Below, in pieces: positions 34,540 to 45,593 of a stretch of 64,000 bases of DNA (position 1 is its first letter; each line of letters opens with the position of its first letter). Origin of the DNA: Anthonomus grandis grandis (lineage: Eukaryota > Arthropoda > Insecta > Coleoptera > Curculionidae); NCBI RefSeq assembly GCF_022605725.1, contig NC_065546.1, positions 17,666,227 to 17,730,226 of the forward strand, given 5' to 3'. The position numbers and the translations under genes were made by a program. Below the pieces are notes generated by a model. That model made no database searches, was not told the DNA's origin, and saw nothing but the letters and a program-made list of their open reading frames with translations.

Positions 34540-36065
34540 ATAGTTTCTCCAAATGACGTGGATAATATTCCATTTGATGAGAACCTAAAAATGGCTAACC
34601 ACTGCAATCAATACTTTGTAAACATTGGAATTGAAATGGCTAAAAAGATACAACCAAAGAATGTTAAAACATATACCTATATCCCTTAAATTATGATTAG
34701 AAAAATAAATAAATTTTATAAAAAATAAATAAATTTTATAACTTAGATGTATGTACAGCGCAACACTTGTGCAACATAATGTTTGCTTATTTCATCACTA
34801 CACATAGGCTGATTTTTTAAACCGAAATAGATATACACATCTTTTACTGTACATATTGTTTATTTAAATGTAAAGTATAACATATTATTTCCTGCCCTGA
34901 AGACAGACTAAATAAAGGCCGAAACGCCACTTCTTCTGAAATAAAATAATTTGCATTTGAAGTTCGAAACCTGCGACACTTTCTTTCCGTTAAAACATAA
35001 GAGGGTAAGTGTGTGTCGCGTCTATATATTTAAATCCAACCACAGCGAGACAAATTGCCGAATACATGTATTCTTTAGAAAACGACTCGGCACCTGGACC
35101 GGATGAACTTCACACAATTAATTAAAATATCAAAACCAAATATTTTAGTTCCCATAGCTCATATTGTAAATTTAACGTTTAAAACATTAGTATAGTTCAG
35201 AATTTATTTAAACAGCCCTTAATAATTCCAGTTTATAAGTCGAGACTCAAAAAAGCTAATAAAAATTTTTAGATCAATTAGTCTAAACAATAATTTTGCA
35301 AAACTCCTAAAAAAATGTATAAAAAACAGATTAGTACATTTTTTTAAATCATTTTAAATTGTTTCGGTTAAACAGTTCGCATTTGTTGAAAATTGCAGTA
35401 CAATTGATGTCATATACAACCTAACTTGTCTAAATGAAAACAGAAAATTCTTGGCTTAACTCTTTGGAACAATAAGGTGTGACAGGTCCAGCGCTTGAGG
35501 TTTTTGAAAGTTATATCAGTAATAGGAAATATGCCAAGGTCAATGATCAAATAAGTTCATCACTAAACATTAAAATGGGTATTCCACAGTAAAACATTTT
35601 AGCATCTGTCTTATTTATAACATATATTAATTCACTATTGGGGTTAAACATAAATTATAAAATTATATTATATGCTGACGACACAACATGATCTTTTCAG
35701 GGACTTCAAGGGATGAGGTCAAAAGATATGCAATAAATGGAATAGATGTGGTAAAACAATGGCTAGATTTAAATAAATTATCATTAAATGTTGCAGAAAC
35801 CAATTTTACTCCTTTCACTATAACAAATGCCAACAGGCTAAATTTTAACTTGATTAGCCAAATAAGCCCAGACCTTGAAATTAAAGCTGTGTCAAATGTG
35901 AAATATCTGAGAATTCTGATTGACCAAAATCTGCAGTGGACAGAATAGGTAGATTATTTGACAAGTGAAATTGGAAGATTCGTTCATAAATTCTATATTC
36001 TTTGAGATTTTTTAAGTAGGAAATTACTCATTCAAGTATATAAATACTTTAATAATACTAATATT
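34540..36065 (+). pseudogene. LINE reverse-transcriptase remnant
   Basis: Plus strand: MANHCNQYFVNIG (~34,592); then, after an insertion, AEYMYSLENDSAPGPDELHT (~35,060-35,118); IIPVYKSRLKKANK (~35,225); ISLNNNFAKLLKKCIKNRL (~35,275-35,335); GPALEVFESYISNRKYAK (~35,488-35,540); the catalytic strand IILYADDTT (~35,663-35,690); and VSNVKYLRILIDQNLQWTE (~35,892-35,948). YADD is intact. Frames shift repeatedly and stops are common, so it is inactive. Confidence 0.75.
34690..35026 (+). repeat. Insertion carrying a CTGAAGA-hairpin-GAAAC motif
   Basis: Interrupts the LINE reverse-transcriptase frame. A near-tandem (AATAAATTTTATAAA) pair lies at its left end. CTGAAGACAGACTAAATAAAGGCCGAAACGCC is at 34,897-34,928 (core CTGAAGA, then GAAAC), with AATAAAATAA downstream at ~34,940. 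It belongs to the motif class listed also at 49,993, 54,624, 56,799 and 59,998. Confidence 0.5.
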
Positions 36066-36075
36066 GCAATTTAAA

Positions 36076-36239
36076 AAATTGACATGGGGCTCTGGTAGTG
36101 AGGAGATGACGTCAGAGAAACACAATTTCTGTCAATAAAAGTTCCCCAATAATATTTAATTTGACGTGTTCGGCCGTTTTTGACTAAACAATTAAATTTT
36201 TAAGCTTTTCAGGGTGGGGCTCTTTCGTCTCGGACACCC
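36076..36239 (-). repeat. Truncated mariner-like miniature element (one arm)
   Basis: From 36,239 inward on the minus strand: CAGGGTGTCCGAGACGAAAG after TA, then AGAGCCCCACCC, with a similar AGAGCCCCA at the far side (~36,090). It looks like one end of a non-autonomous Tc1/mariner-type element lying at the 3' end of the LINE. Confidence 0.4.
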
Positions 36240-36602
36240 TGTATTCCTTAAATTTCAGTTAAGTTCCCTACGCAGGTCAACTTCCCTTTTATCTTACACT
36301 ACTTTCAATTACTGAAATAAATTCATTTTAATTTTTTTATTAAATTATCTAAATGTTTGCATATTATTACACAAGTATTTCGTATAGAACTTTATATCGA
36401 ACAAAGCATTTGATGCCCTAAAAAGATGAATACAAATATTTTCTGTACACATAATGCGGTATATATAGGTTATAAGAATTACAGAACAGCTAATCTGGTG
36501 TGGTCAAAGCAACAATTTCCGACCAGTATAAAAAATTCACAGCTTATAATAACGAGAGATTAAATTTTTTTCAATGGCTCTATTGAACATAAGATAATTG
36601 GC

Positions 36603-36660
36603 TGTCCTGTTAGTATAGTTGGACAGAATCGGACTTGCTAACCCGGCGGTGATCTAAGAT
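36603..36660 (+). other. tRNA-like fragment (SINE head or tRNA pseudogene)
   Basis: GTCCTGTTAGTATAGTTGGA (36,604-36,623) looks like the 5' half of a tRNA, with an A-box-like TTAGTATAGTTGG, followed by CGGACTTGCTAACCCGGCGG, which could be an imperfect anticodon arm. A clear B box and acceptor stem closure are missing, so it is not a working tRNA. A tRNA-derived SINE head or a truncated tRNA pseudogene would fit. Confidence 0.3.
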
Positions 36661-39570
36661 ATCATTTCAAACTAAAAGTAATGCAGTCGGTATTCAATCA
36701 GATTTGTTTCATACATATTGCAGCTGTTTGACAGGCATACATTTAAAAGATATTACAACACATAGAGAGAATAAAAGTTTGTATTCAATTTCTTTTTTTT
36801 TTGTTTCAAAGTGCTAAACATTTCTTTTAAAAAGAGGAATATGATTACAGATTTTTGAGTTAAATATATATATGTATATTTTAGTTCTTGGGAAGACTAG
36901 AACTTGAAAAAAATAGGCGAACATTACTTACCTGCCTAGTCACATGAACAGAATAAGATGTAGATCTATCAAAATTATGTAAAATAAACAAAAGCTAGAA
37001 TATCCATCGCTGCAAATAGCAGTTTAAAAACGTCTCTTAATTCAGCAAAATAAGATTTCTGATAACCTTTTTTTCGGGGTTGGGTTGTTTAGGGGTTAAA
37101 AAATTATGTTTTTGGATTCTTTTTTACCTAAACCCAAACGGCTAAACCATAGTCTAATGTTACTTTATAGGAACAAAATATACCGAGCGTGCAAGTTCTA
37201 ATCCAACTCGTGTTTTGAAAACCTGCCTGCAAAATTGCCAGATGATAATTTATTGAAGATTGAGAGAAAGCCGTACATCAAACTTTAAATTCAAAACAAA
37301 TCTTCGCTAATATTTTTTGAAAACTTTTTTAAACTTTTTTGAAGAACATCGAAGGTTTCTAGTAATTACAGAACTAAGGAATCTTACACCAATATTATGG
37401 TATCATCTGCTACCATGGAGCTTCAAAGAACTGAGGTCACTTATGTATAATAGGTATAAAATGGTGTGTGGTATTGAGTCTTGATGTACACTACAAGGAT
37501 AGTTCTTTATAAAGATCCAGCTACCGAAACACTACCCTGAGACGCACCCCTTTATATGAGCTTAGATAATAGTATTTAGTAGTATATAATAATATTTTGT
37601 ATTCCACCCAGTCACAACCCTCGGACAGAGTATAAAAAAGAATAGTATTATTGAGATGTAAAAAGGAATTTGTATAGTTTGATTAATTTATTAAAAAAAT
37701 TAAGACAAAAATAAGCCCTTTAAATGATTTTTTTAAAAATTTATTATTAATGATAATGTATTTTCAATAATCCAATTTGATAAACACTAAATCCCTTAAC
37801 TACTTCAAGTCTGATACCATCTAAAGTTCTCTTTATTTAGATTATAACTGTATCTGCTTTATTGTTATTTGCATAAGAGCGAGACTAACTCAGTTCAAAC
37901 TTTGATTTATGAAGTGTTTTCTACAACTTTAGCTTTAGAATTAAAACAAAAATAGATTTATTGTACAAAATGTTTTCGTAATAACAGAATTTTTAAATTA
38001 AATTAAATTTTGCACATAATTTCTGAATGCCTGGACCTTGCAAAAGCTGAGTAATCTAAGATTACCAGATGTGTGTGTTGGGAATAATGACGGACCAATT
38101 CTACCAACATCGATTTCTGTGGCATCTAGATTTTATTTTAATTGAATCAGAAAACAATTACAAATTTATAAGTTTTGTTTAGTTTGGAAGTTAGTAAATT
38201 CTTATGCAAGATTTTTAGATGTACGTCTTTGAGAAGGACAGCAGTGCTGCTATGAAATAAACATATGTTTGAAAAAAACAACTCTTATAATGGTATACTT
38301 ATACTATACTATACTAATTTACCAATTGGTCTTTTTCATGCAGTAACAAAAGATTTAACTAAAGATTTGGAGACTCAGTTAATGAAATTTGGTTGTGCTT
38401 CAATTTCAGCAAGTAGTTGCTGTAGTTAAATACAAATGTTTAATTCAATTGGGTAAAAATGTACTAATATAATAAATAATGATTTTTGAAATATATTTTT
38501 AAGAGGCTCTTGGATGAGACAATCGGAAGTTACGCTAATTTCCCGTTAAAGCAGAAGATGTCAAATTTCATTGCCAATATTACTATAAAGTTATTTTTTA
38601 TTTTGCCATTTCTTTAGAAATTTGTATTGTATTAACAAACTTTCATCAATTTAAAAACAATATTTTTCATAGATTTTGTAGGTCTTATCATAATTTTGTT
38701 TTCCTAATTTACATAAATCACTGTAATTTATGACGTTTATACAAAAGCATATATCATTTTTCTCGTTGAATTTCTGTATCTAAAATCTAATACATGACAA
38801 CCCTTAAAATAAATTATTTATGTACGGCATATGCGGCCATTTTAAATATGCACATCCAATATTCTGGAATAGGCACAAATATTCCACCTTTAAAAAGACC
38901 GTCATTTTGATATTTTATGGATTTTTCAAAATATCGAAATGGCGCAACAAAAAGTCAATTTAGTTTTTCTTATTGGACGCACACTCAATATTGTAAACTG
39001 TCTAAAAATAAAACTATTTTTCAATTAATATACACAATACCTACATTTATATAAAACAGTAAATAAACAAGTGGTCCGAAACATTTAATTATATTTCTAA
39101 AGCTCCGGACCTGTCAATTCTTAGACAAATTAAATAAATAACCGGCGCCTGTAAGTAATAGAAAATTTATGCTATTAAAATACCAACTGTTTATCTATTG
39201 CTTTATAGTTTATAATATATATATGCAACTATTTTGAAATTTTATTTATGTGATTATTCAATAAACAAATCATCAATCATGTGGCATCAATAAAATAATA
39301 GTAATTTCAATTTTCATTTTAATTGGTCATCACGTTCGGTTTATTTAGATTTTTTGATACTTTTAATTGATCAATTGAAAATATTTGCATATTACATGGT
39401 TGCGTCCACCAAGGTGGCCAATTTATACAAAAACGTTTTATTTTACTCGCTGACCAGTCTAATTTACATTATTTTTCAATTTGTGTAATTTGGCTTGTAT
39501 CTTCAAACGTATATAAGATCCAAGAATCTAATTATAAGTTGTTGCTTCTTTTTTTAAAATACAGGACGTA
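36661..39570. other. Long AT-rich interval without a recognised gene
   Basis: No named element found. A TATAC microsatellite lies at ~38,290-38,320. Confidence 0.35.
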
Positions 39571-39572
39571 TA

Positions 39573-40885
39573 CAGGGTGACACTTTGTAAACTACGTTAA
39601 TGAGCCAAAAGACGCTAAAGCCATCAAAATTGACTCTGCCACGTTGTTAAAATTTTAATTTTTATCATTGTTTTCCTACAATACTTATCTTACTCGCACA
39701 TTTAAAAAAGTCTGATACAGTTTTTCTGTAAAATTTATAAAAAAGCTAATAATTTTGAAAGTATGATAATGGAGCACTTGCGTTTCCTTTTCAACCATTC
39801 TATAAATAATATTGGTTAATTCAATATTTGGTAATAATTTTCTTACTCTCAGATCTATAACCAAGAGATGCAATTTAAAATTGACTTTTTTAAATGTGCA
39901 AGTAAGATAAATAAGCACCATACCAAATTTCATTACTTTTTATAAAAAGATTTTATAAATAAATGCAAACAACAAATAAACCAAAAAGCAAAACAAAACA
40001 AACAAAAAAGTATTAAAGATAAATACAGAATAATTTTTTAAACTAGTACATTAATTTTTCTTTTTTTCCTTTGTTAAAAAAAAGGTTCAATAATTTTATG
40101 ACCAAAAATACTCGCCCAAACATTTACCTGTTAAGAGTATTGGGTCCTTTTAAGAACATATCTGTGATCGTTTTCTTTAATACAGTAACGAAAACTTTGA
40201 ACATTTAGTTTATTATTTAAGGTAAAGATGTATTTATCAGTAAAACAAACATTTCGTAAAAAATCCCTGTGATTATTCGACCATTCCATAACTTCAAAAC
40301 AGAAATTTGCTCTTTGGATTTCGTCGCCTTTCCTTAGTTCCTGATGTTTTTGATATTTAAAAGAATGGTATTTGTATTTTTTCAATATGCGCAATACTGT
40401 TCTATGATCTTTTCGTACAACAGCTCCAAGAGTTTTGCTGCTAATTCCTTTATTTTCTTGAACATGAAGTAAAATTTCAAAATCTGAATTATTTTCTCCA
40501 CCTCTGCCATCATTATTGTTTTTCTCTGAGCATTTGCGTTTATTAATTACTGTACCCTTAGTTTCAAAGCTATTATCAATATTCTGCACTGTTGCTTTAC
40601 TTGGAAAATGCCTATCAGAGAACTTTCGAAAACTATTCCCCATGTAGTACCAATTAATCCTAGTTATTTTCTCTTGTAAATAATAATTAATAATAATTAT
40701 TTATACTAAACACCAAATAAAAAAATGACAAAACTTAACGTTTAACATAACGTTTTGATAATTTGACCATGATGGTTTCATATTTTAGTTAAATTAATTC
40801 TAAATTACTTACTAGAAAGTAATAAAATTTGATATGGTAGCTTATTTTACTTGCAGTTTTAAAAAAGTTTCGATTCACCACCCGG
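39573..40885 (-). mobile_element. Internally rearranged mariner-type element
   Basis: TA-flanked ends: CAGGGTGACACTTTG on the left (39,573; TA 39,571-39,572) and CCGGGTGGTGAATCG inverted on the right (ending 40,885; TA 40,886-40,887). A second inverted match links ~39,875-39,935 with ~40,826-40,880 (AAATTTG-TATGGT-GCTTATTT...). The left end may therefore be composite. It contains the N-terminal half of a minus-strand transposase; the catalytic C-terminal half is deleted. Confidence 0.55.
40060..40643 (-). pseudogene. Mariner-type transposase, N-terminal half
   Basis: Open for 170 codons from 40,643. It has a first helix-turn-helix region (FRKFSDRHFPSKATVQNIDN), a basic linker (INKRKC), a second helix-turn-helix (SSKTLGAVVRKDHRTVLRIL) and a YHSFKYQKHQELRKGDE block. 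It then reaches NVCFTDKYIFT, where the first catalytic Asp is kept but the usual Glu after it is Lys. After a stop at 40,131 it continues QVNVWASIFGHKIIEPFF and breaks off near 40,060. The second and third catalytic residues are missing, so it cannot transpose. Confidence 0.7.
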
Positions 40886-40887
40886 TA

Positions 40888-41539
40888 TATATATTTATTA
40901 ATAATCTCGTTATATAAACGTTTAACTGATTTACACAGATCTCTTAATATTCTTCATCAGGTAAGCAATAGCCAAATTGATTTAGCTATCGATTATATTT
41001 GGCTATTATTGTAACCCTTGCCAGGGTTTCCTTCCGTATCTACGAAATATTGTTACATAGGAGTAGAACTCGATTCTTTAATGACATCCGAATAATCCGA
41101 CTATTGTTACTTATATTCATGATTAAAATTACTGAAAAGATTCAATTGATGTCTAAAATATATTACATTCTTTTTTTATTGAAGTGAAGAGTACATTGGA
41201 GAAACTGGTAGAAAAATATTTCTTAGTTAGGTTTATAAATAAATATTCCAAAAAATCCAATCGAGCCAGCAGAATAATCTTTTTTTTTAATTTGGGGCCA
41301 CAAATAAATGTTATTGCAAACAACAATATTAGTAGTATTATACATGAGAACCTCAGAACCTTGAAATCTTAATTCCTTGAAAGTATTAATCATTGAAAAA
41401 GTTCTTATGAGAAAATTAAAATTAAACGATGTTATTGTTATAGAAAAATGGTTTATTTTAATATTTTCCAAAGCTGATAATACATTTTCCAATACAGTGT
41501 ATAAACACCTGTAATGTAGTAATTTGTGCTGCATTTTCA
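40888..41539. other. Interval without a recognised gene
   Basis: AT-rich; overlapping short frames on both strands lack motifs. Confidence 0.3.
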
Positions 41540-41850
41540 AGTGAGCCAAGTCAACAACATTGGCCGTGCAATAACCCTAAAAGATATGGTAAATCTTTTC
41601 CATTCTGCTTATTCTAAACTTGCTACAATCCTAATTTCTAAAAAATCCTTTGCTGGCACAGGAATTTTAGTGACATAGGCTTTGCCTCTTCTAAAGTCAG
41701 AGATATGCCAAAAGTATGGGACATGTACAAAAACCTAATGTCGATCACAAGCAATTCGCAGTTCACCTCGCAAATCACCCCTTTATGATGACACATCTGA
41801 CTATGATAGCGAGACTCTTGAGGCTATTTAAGATTCAATATTAAATAAGC
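41540..41850 (+). pseudogene. pogo/Tigger-like transposase C-terminal remnant
   Basis: In shifted plus-strand frames: NNIGRAITLKDMVNLFHSAY (~41,550-41,612), SKLATI...KKSFAGTGI (~41,620-41,665) and DIGFASSKVRDMPKVWDMYK (~41,675-41,740). This matches the segment after the third catalytic Asp of pogo/Tigger proteins, where a G-(F/T)-x-x-TGI-x-PFN core precedes an acidic DFxxS stretch. No termini found. Confidence 0.45.
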
Positions 41851-41924
41851 AAAAGCAAAAAATATTAGTCGAAGAAAGGTGAACTAGAGCTCAGACTACT
41901 AAAAAAGCCCTGAACTTGCTATTA

Positions 41925-41972
41925 CAATTATTGAACTTGCCATTTCCAAAGAAATGGCAAGTTCAATAATTG
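41925..41972. repeat. 22-bp perfect hairpin
   Basis: CAATTATTGAACTTGCCATTTC, spacer CAAA, then its exact reverse complement to 41,972. It lies at the end of the pogo remnant. Confidence 0.8.
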
Positions 41973-42239
41973 TTCTGCATTGTTAGAAAAGGAAACAAAA
42001 GCCGATGACAATGACGTGTTATTTGTTTAAAAAGTGATGGCATTACGATTGCTTACTATTGGATTAACTTACTATTTGGAGAATATGAGATATTTTTGTG
42101 CGGCGTATGTTCTTAATATATTTTTAAGATTAGTTGCCATTAGGAGACAAATTGTTTAAACTTTTAGTGTATATGATGGTATAGCTTATTTATTGTTGTT
42201 TTTTGTATGACCTAAAAATATTTCATGGTTCTTGGTAAG

Positions 42240-42300
42240 TGAGTAAAATCTAAAACTCAAGTTTTGATTTTAATATTACCGACGTTTCGTCCTTTATTAA
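42240..42300 (-). repeat. GAAAC-type motif, minus strand
   Basis: On the minus strand: AATAAAGGACGAAACGTCGG (42,279-42,298), followed by AT-rich sequence. It resembles the 3' half of the cassettes at 59.7-60.1 kb (CCGAAACGTCG). The 5' core is not recognisable. Confidence 0.3.
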
Positions 42301-42487
42301 TACTACTTTACTACAATCATAAAAACGTAGTGAACCACAAAACATGCTTATTATATACAATTGTCTTTTTGCATCTTAAGCTTAGGTTGGTTCCACTTCT
42401 GCTTAATAACTCCAATAACACCAAAACAAAAATATATATATTGAATTTTTATAAAAAGTGGTCAATGTATGGGGTCAAGAAGATATT

Positions 42488-43207
42488 TTTCAAAGAGTTT
42501 CGGAGAGCTGGGTGTCGTGACGCGTCAAAAAATTATTCGATTGCAGAGAAAATAGAAAAAAATTACAGGCACTAAACATTACATATTTTTTAAAAGCTTT
42601 TTTATTATTTACTCAAACTTATTTACTTTACTCATTTCTGAGTTATACCGCTTATTTTTATAAGTATGTTATGAATATTAGTTAATATGGCAATCATTGT
42701 TATCGCGATTACTTTAACTGCAATGACGAATAATGTCGTGTTACTGGCGTTTATTTTATGTAGTTACTTGCAATAATTATATTCGTTATTAGATGATAGG
42801 TACCTTACTGGTTTTTTATTTATATATTATATTATTTAAAAAATAATAATATAAAATCATACTTAAATAGTTGTACCTTATAAATCAACATGAAACAATA
42901 TAATAATACAAACGCCAGCAACATGACAATATATTAATATATCGTTCGTAACTGCACTTAAAACAATTGCGATAACAATGGTTTCCACAGTAACTAATAT
43001 TCATGATATATTTGTAAAAAAAAAACCTTAATTAATACTTTTTATCAATCAAGAAATGTTTACTATAAATCGATACAAGCCAGAAACGAAAGAAGTAAAT
43101 AAGTTTGAGTAAATAACAAAAAAGTTTTAAAATAATATGTACTTTTAGATGCTTGTAAGTCCCTGCAATCGAATAATTTTTCGATGCGTCGCAGCGCCCA
43201 ACTCTTT
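42488..43207. repeat. ~0.72-kb foldback element
   Basis: Two diverged inverted arms (~42,488-42,830 and ~42,850-43,207) share blocks such as AATTATTCGATTGCAG, TTATTTACTCAAACTTATTTAC, GAATATTAGTTA and CATTGTTATCGC. The centre is very AT-rich. I found no TA-flanked mariner-type ends and no coding sequence. It abuts the mariner-like miniature element at 43,244. Confidence 0.65.
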
Positions 43208-43243
43208 GCAGGCCTCGAATTTTTTAAACTTTAAAAATATATA

Positions 43244-43759
43244 CAGGGTGTCTCAAAAGTATGGACACACCCAAAAATCTTGGGACATATGGGCGCTAGA
43301 AAAAATCTTTAAATACAAAAGTTTTGGGGAATCAATCGATGCATCTGATGGTGACCTTAAACTTAACCTTGAGCTTGACCTTCAAGGTTATTTGAAGGTC
43401 AAGGCGATTTTTTTAAATGGGAACCCCTATTAAAAAAATCACCGAACTTTACCACTGAATTTGCGAGATTTTTAAAAAATCATTATTTGACCTCTTGGGA
43501 TTACTTCAACCTCATACCTCAATACATACCCGGACGTAAAATTTTCCGCTCTTTTAGAATCCGGTGTCAAAAATAGGGGTTCTCATTTACAAAAATCGCT
43601 TTGACCTTCAAAAAACCTTCAAGGTCATGCTCAAAATCAAGTTTAAGGTCACGATCAGATGCACCGATTGATTCCCCACAACTTTTGTATTTAAAGATTT
43701 TTTCTAGCGCCCATATTTCCCAAGATTTTTGGGTGTGTCCATACTTTTGGGACACCCTG
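43244..43759. mobile_element. Mariner-like miniature foldback element (516 bp, TA duplication)
   Basis: Flanked by TA (43,242-43,243 and 43,760-43,761). Ends: CAGGGTGTCTCAAAAGTATG and, inverted, CAGGGTGTCCCAAAAGTATG. Arms of about 190 bp are near-identical reverse complements. Paired open frames starting inside the arms are by-products of the repeat, not genes. The arms contain six AGGTCA half-sites, including TCAAGGTCA at 43,619-43,627. Confidence 0.85.
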
Positions 43760-43761
43760 TA

Positions 43762-44638
43762 TACTTGACCGCATACAATTACATATTACTATTTACAGAA
43801 ATGAAATATTTTGTATAAAAACATTTTGTCTTGGAGTTATTGGAATGCAGAGTTTAAAGTGAAAAACCCTGTATGGACACGTCACGTCAGTCTTAATTAT
43901 CATTTAAATTTATGAAATATTGTATTAGTACCTATATTGTTACCTTTATATAGGAGAAGTATGGAGGATATTGTATAGTTAATTATATTTTTTGACAATG
44001 TAAGACTTCACTTTGTTTTTTTTTTATGTCTTAATAGTTAAATTCTTTATTATGTGATTCTTTTTAAAACATGCACATAGTCTTTTAATATATTAAGTCG
44101 CTCAGAATTGCATTGTTACGTATTTGTGAGATATAATTGTAATATACCTACAACACTTTCACAAACTTTTCTTCAATATAACTTTCTAGAGCGCCGTTGC
44201 GGAAATTTGGGTTTCGCGGGTATGTATATGTGTCTGTCTAATCTTTATCTATATTACTTACATTCATTGTAAATCGCGTGAGGCTTAATATCCCCAAATA
44301 AATCTAATATTACATCACAGGTAATATATCTCTGTTAGCCGGGTTGTTTCATAGAAAATTTAATAAAACATTTTAAAATAAATATCCATAATATAAATCG
44401 ATTATACTTATATTTATTTTAATATAAAGTCTAAGTGAAAAGCTCCACCTGAGGTACTGCAGAGTAGGAAGACCTTCAAATGAACATAGAATGTAAATAC
44501 TGTCATTGGATGGTCGGCTACTGGCAGTGCAACAGAAAGTTCGAATCCCCTAACGAGTAGGTGATACGCATTTTGCCCAGGCCGTTGGATAGTACAGGGC
44601 CCATCCTTGCCTTAGTTGGTGTAGGAGCAAGGTGGTGC
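43762..44638. other. Interval without a recognised gene
   Basis: A stretch at ~44,114-44,312 begins TGTTACG and contains a late AATAAA, a little like a solo LTR, but no target duplication supports that. Confidence 0.3.
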
Positions 44639-44964
44639 CTGGGCCCGCATCTTCGAAACCATGCGAGAATCTTCGAATGCGAACAAAGTCGAGCGGCAAA
44701 ATTCGCACACGAATTAAAAAGTGCATTTTTAAACAGCATTCGAAATTTCATTCGCATACGAACATGAAATGTAGTGGCAATGTAGTAAAGTCGAGGGAGG
44801 ATGCTTTTGAAAGCCATGTCAAATGGGATGAAAACGATAAAAAAATTTTAACCTAACCTAAAATTTAAGTTTAAAAACATCAGGGAATTTTGGTTTTTTT
44901 TTCATGGCGTTTCTTGAGTTTTTCGAATTGATTTTTTTTTAAGATGGATTCAAAAAATTAAAAA

Positions 44965-45112
44965 TATTGCGGTTTTGTGTCGAGTGAGCAAAAGAAAGAA
45001 CTAGTTTCATTTATGGAAGAACACCCGGAATTAAAGTCGGGCAAATTCACCCAAGATTTATCAGTAAAACTGCACAAGCCTTGTGGAACAAAGTAGCGGA
45101 CAGATGACACAG
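44965..45112 (+). pseudogene. Harbinger Myb/SANT-like protein, N-terminal stub
   Basis: Plus strand: SSEQKKELVSFMEEHPELKS, then GKFTQDLSVK, and after a one-base shift KTAQALWNKVADR with a stop. F-M-E-x-HPEL...GKF...LW.K.A is the N-terminal pattern of the Myb-like accessory protein that helps Harbinger transposases bind DNA. The rest of the gene is deleted. Confidence 0.6.
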
Positions 45113-45314
45113 TCTCTGGAGCACATAAAGAGCACATCAATTTCATCATAATAGGCTTGCTTAATCTATATAATTTATTAAATTGAACATCAGAATACAT
45201 TTCAAATGGGTCAAGAATTGAAGAGTACATCCTATTCCTTCTATCTGCCAGAGTTTCAGTCTCTTCCAGTGCATCGACGGCGTTTCTTTGCACAAAATTG
45301 TTTAATCTTGCCAT
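45105..45314 (-). pseudogene. Harbinger nuclease, N-terminal stub
   Basis: Starts MARLNNFVQRNAVDALEETE at 45,314, then RRNRMYSSILDPFEMYSDVQ and FNKLYRLSKPIMMKL. The DPFE-x-Y-x-D-x-x-F-x-x-x-(F/Y)RLSK pattern is the conserved N-terminal block of Harbinger DDE nucleases. The catalytic domain is missing; the reading runs into the Myb stub region. Confidence 0.65.
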
Positions 45315-45593
45315 TTGATTATTGTCCTTTTCTTTTTCAATACAAAAAAAAAACACTACAAAAATACTTAAATAACTTACACAAATTTAAAAAAAAATAC
45401 AAAGCTAGTTTAAAATCAAAACAAGACAAGTGGCAGAATCAAATTGAAAATCGCACACGAACTTTGAAATTCGAATGGTATATACCCATTCGAGACATCG
45501 CATGCGAAAAAGTACGCATACGAAGCGGTCGAAAATACGAATATCGATATTCCGTATGCGAATCAAAGTCGAATGCTTTCAAAAATACGGCCC

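Larger units (their letters stand above)
32935..36075 (+). mobile_element. Jockey-like LINE with gag, endonuclease and reverse transcriptase, decayed and interrupted
   Basis: The domains occur in the normal LINE order on the plus strand: gag zinc knuckles (32,935-33,090), endonuclease (33,170-34,080) and reverse transcriptase (34,540-36,065). A piece of another LINE (33,320-33,510, minus) and a ~335-bp insertion (34,690-35,026) interrupt it. Many stops and frameshifts. The 5' part of ORF1 is missing where it meets the mariner-type copy. Not the same copy as LINE-A (0-3 kb). Confidence 0.7.
44642..45593. mobile_element. Internally deleted Harbinger (PIF-like) transposon, CTG duplication
   Basis: Ends GGCCCGCATCTTCGAA and, inverted, GGGCCGTATTTTTGAA, flanked by CTG at 44,639-44,641 and 45,594-45,596. 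Three-base target duplications are the rule in this superfamily. TCGAATGCGAA-type repeats are dense near both ends (for example ~44,670 and ~45,560). The two usual genes are reduced to stubs: a Myb-like protein start on the plus strand and a nuclease start on the minus strand, now pointing at each other. Confidence 0.75.

Noticed and set aside
43149..43755. Two similar open frames on opposite strands (VSQKYGHTQKSW...)
   Set aside because: They are translations of the two arms of the miniature element at 43,244-43,759, not a gene pair.
44114..44312. Possible solo LTR (TGTTACG start, late AATAAA)
   Set aside because: No matching target duplication and no second copy in the window.
44518..44817. 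Overlapping frames on both strands near 44.5-44.9 kb
   Set aside because: They lie across the Harbinger end repeats and have no protein motif.
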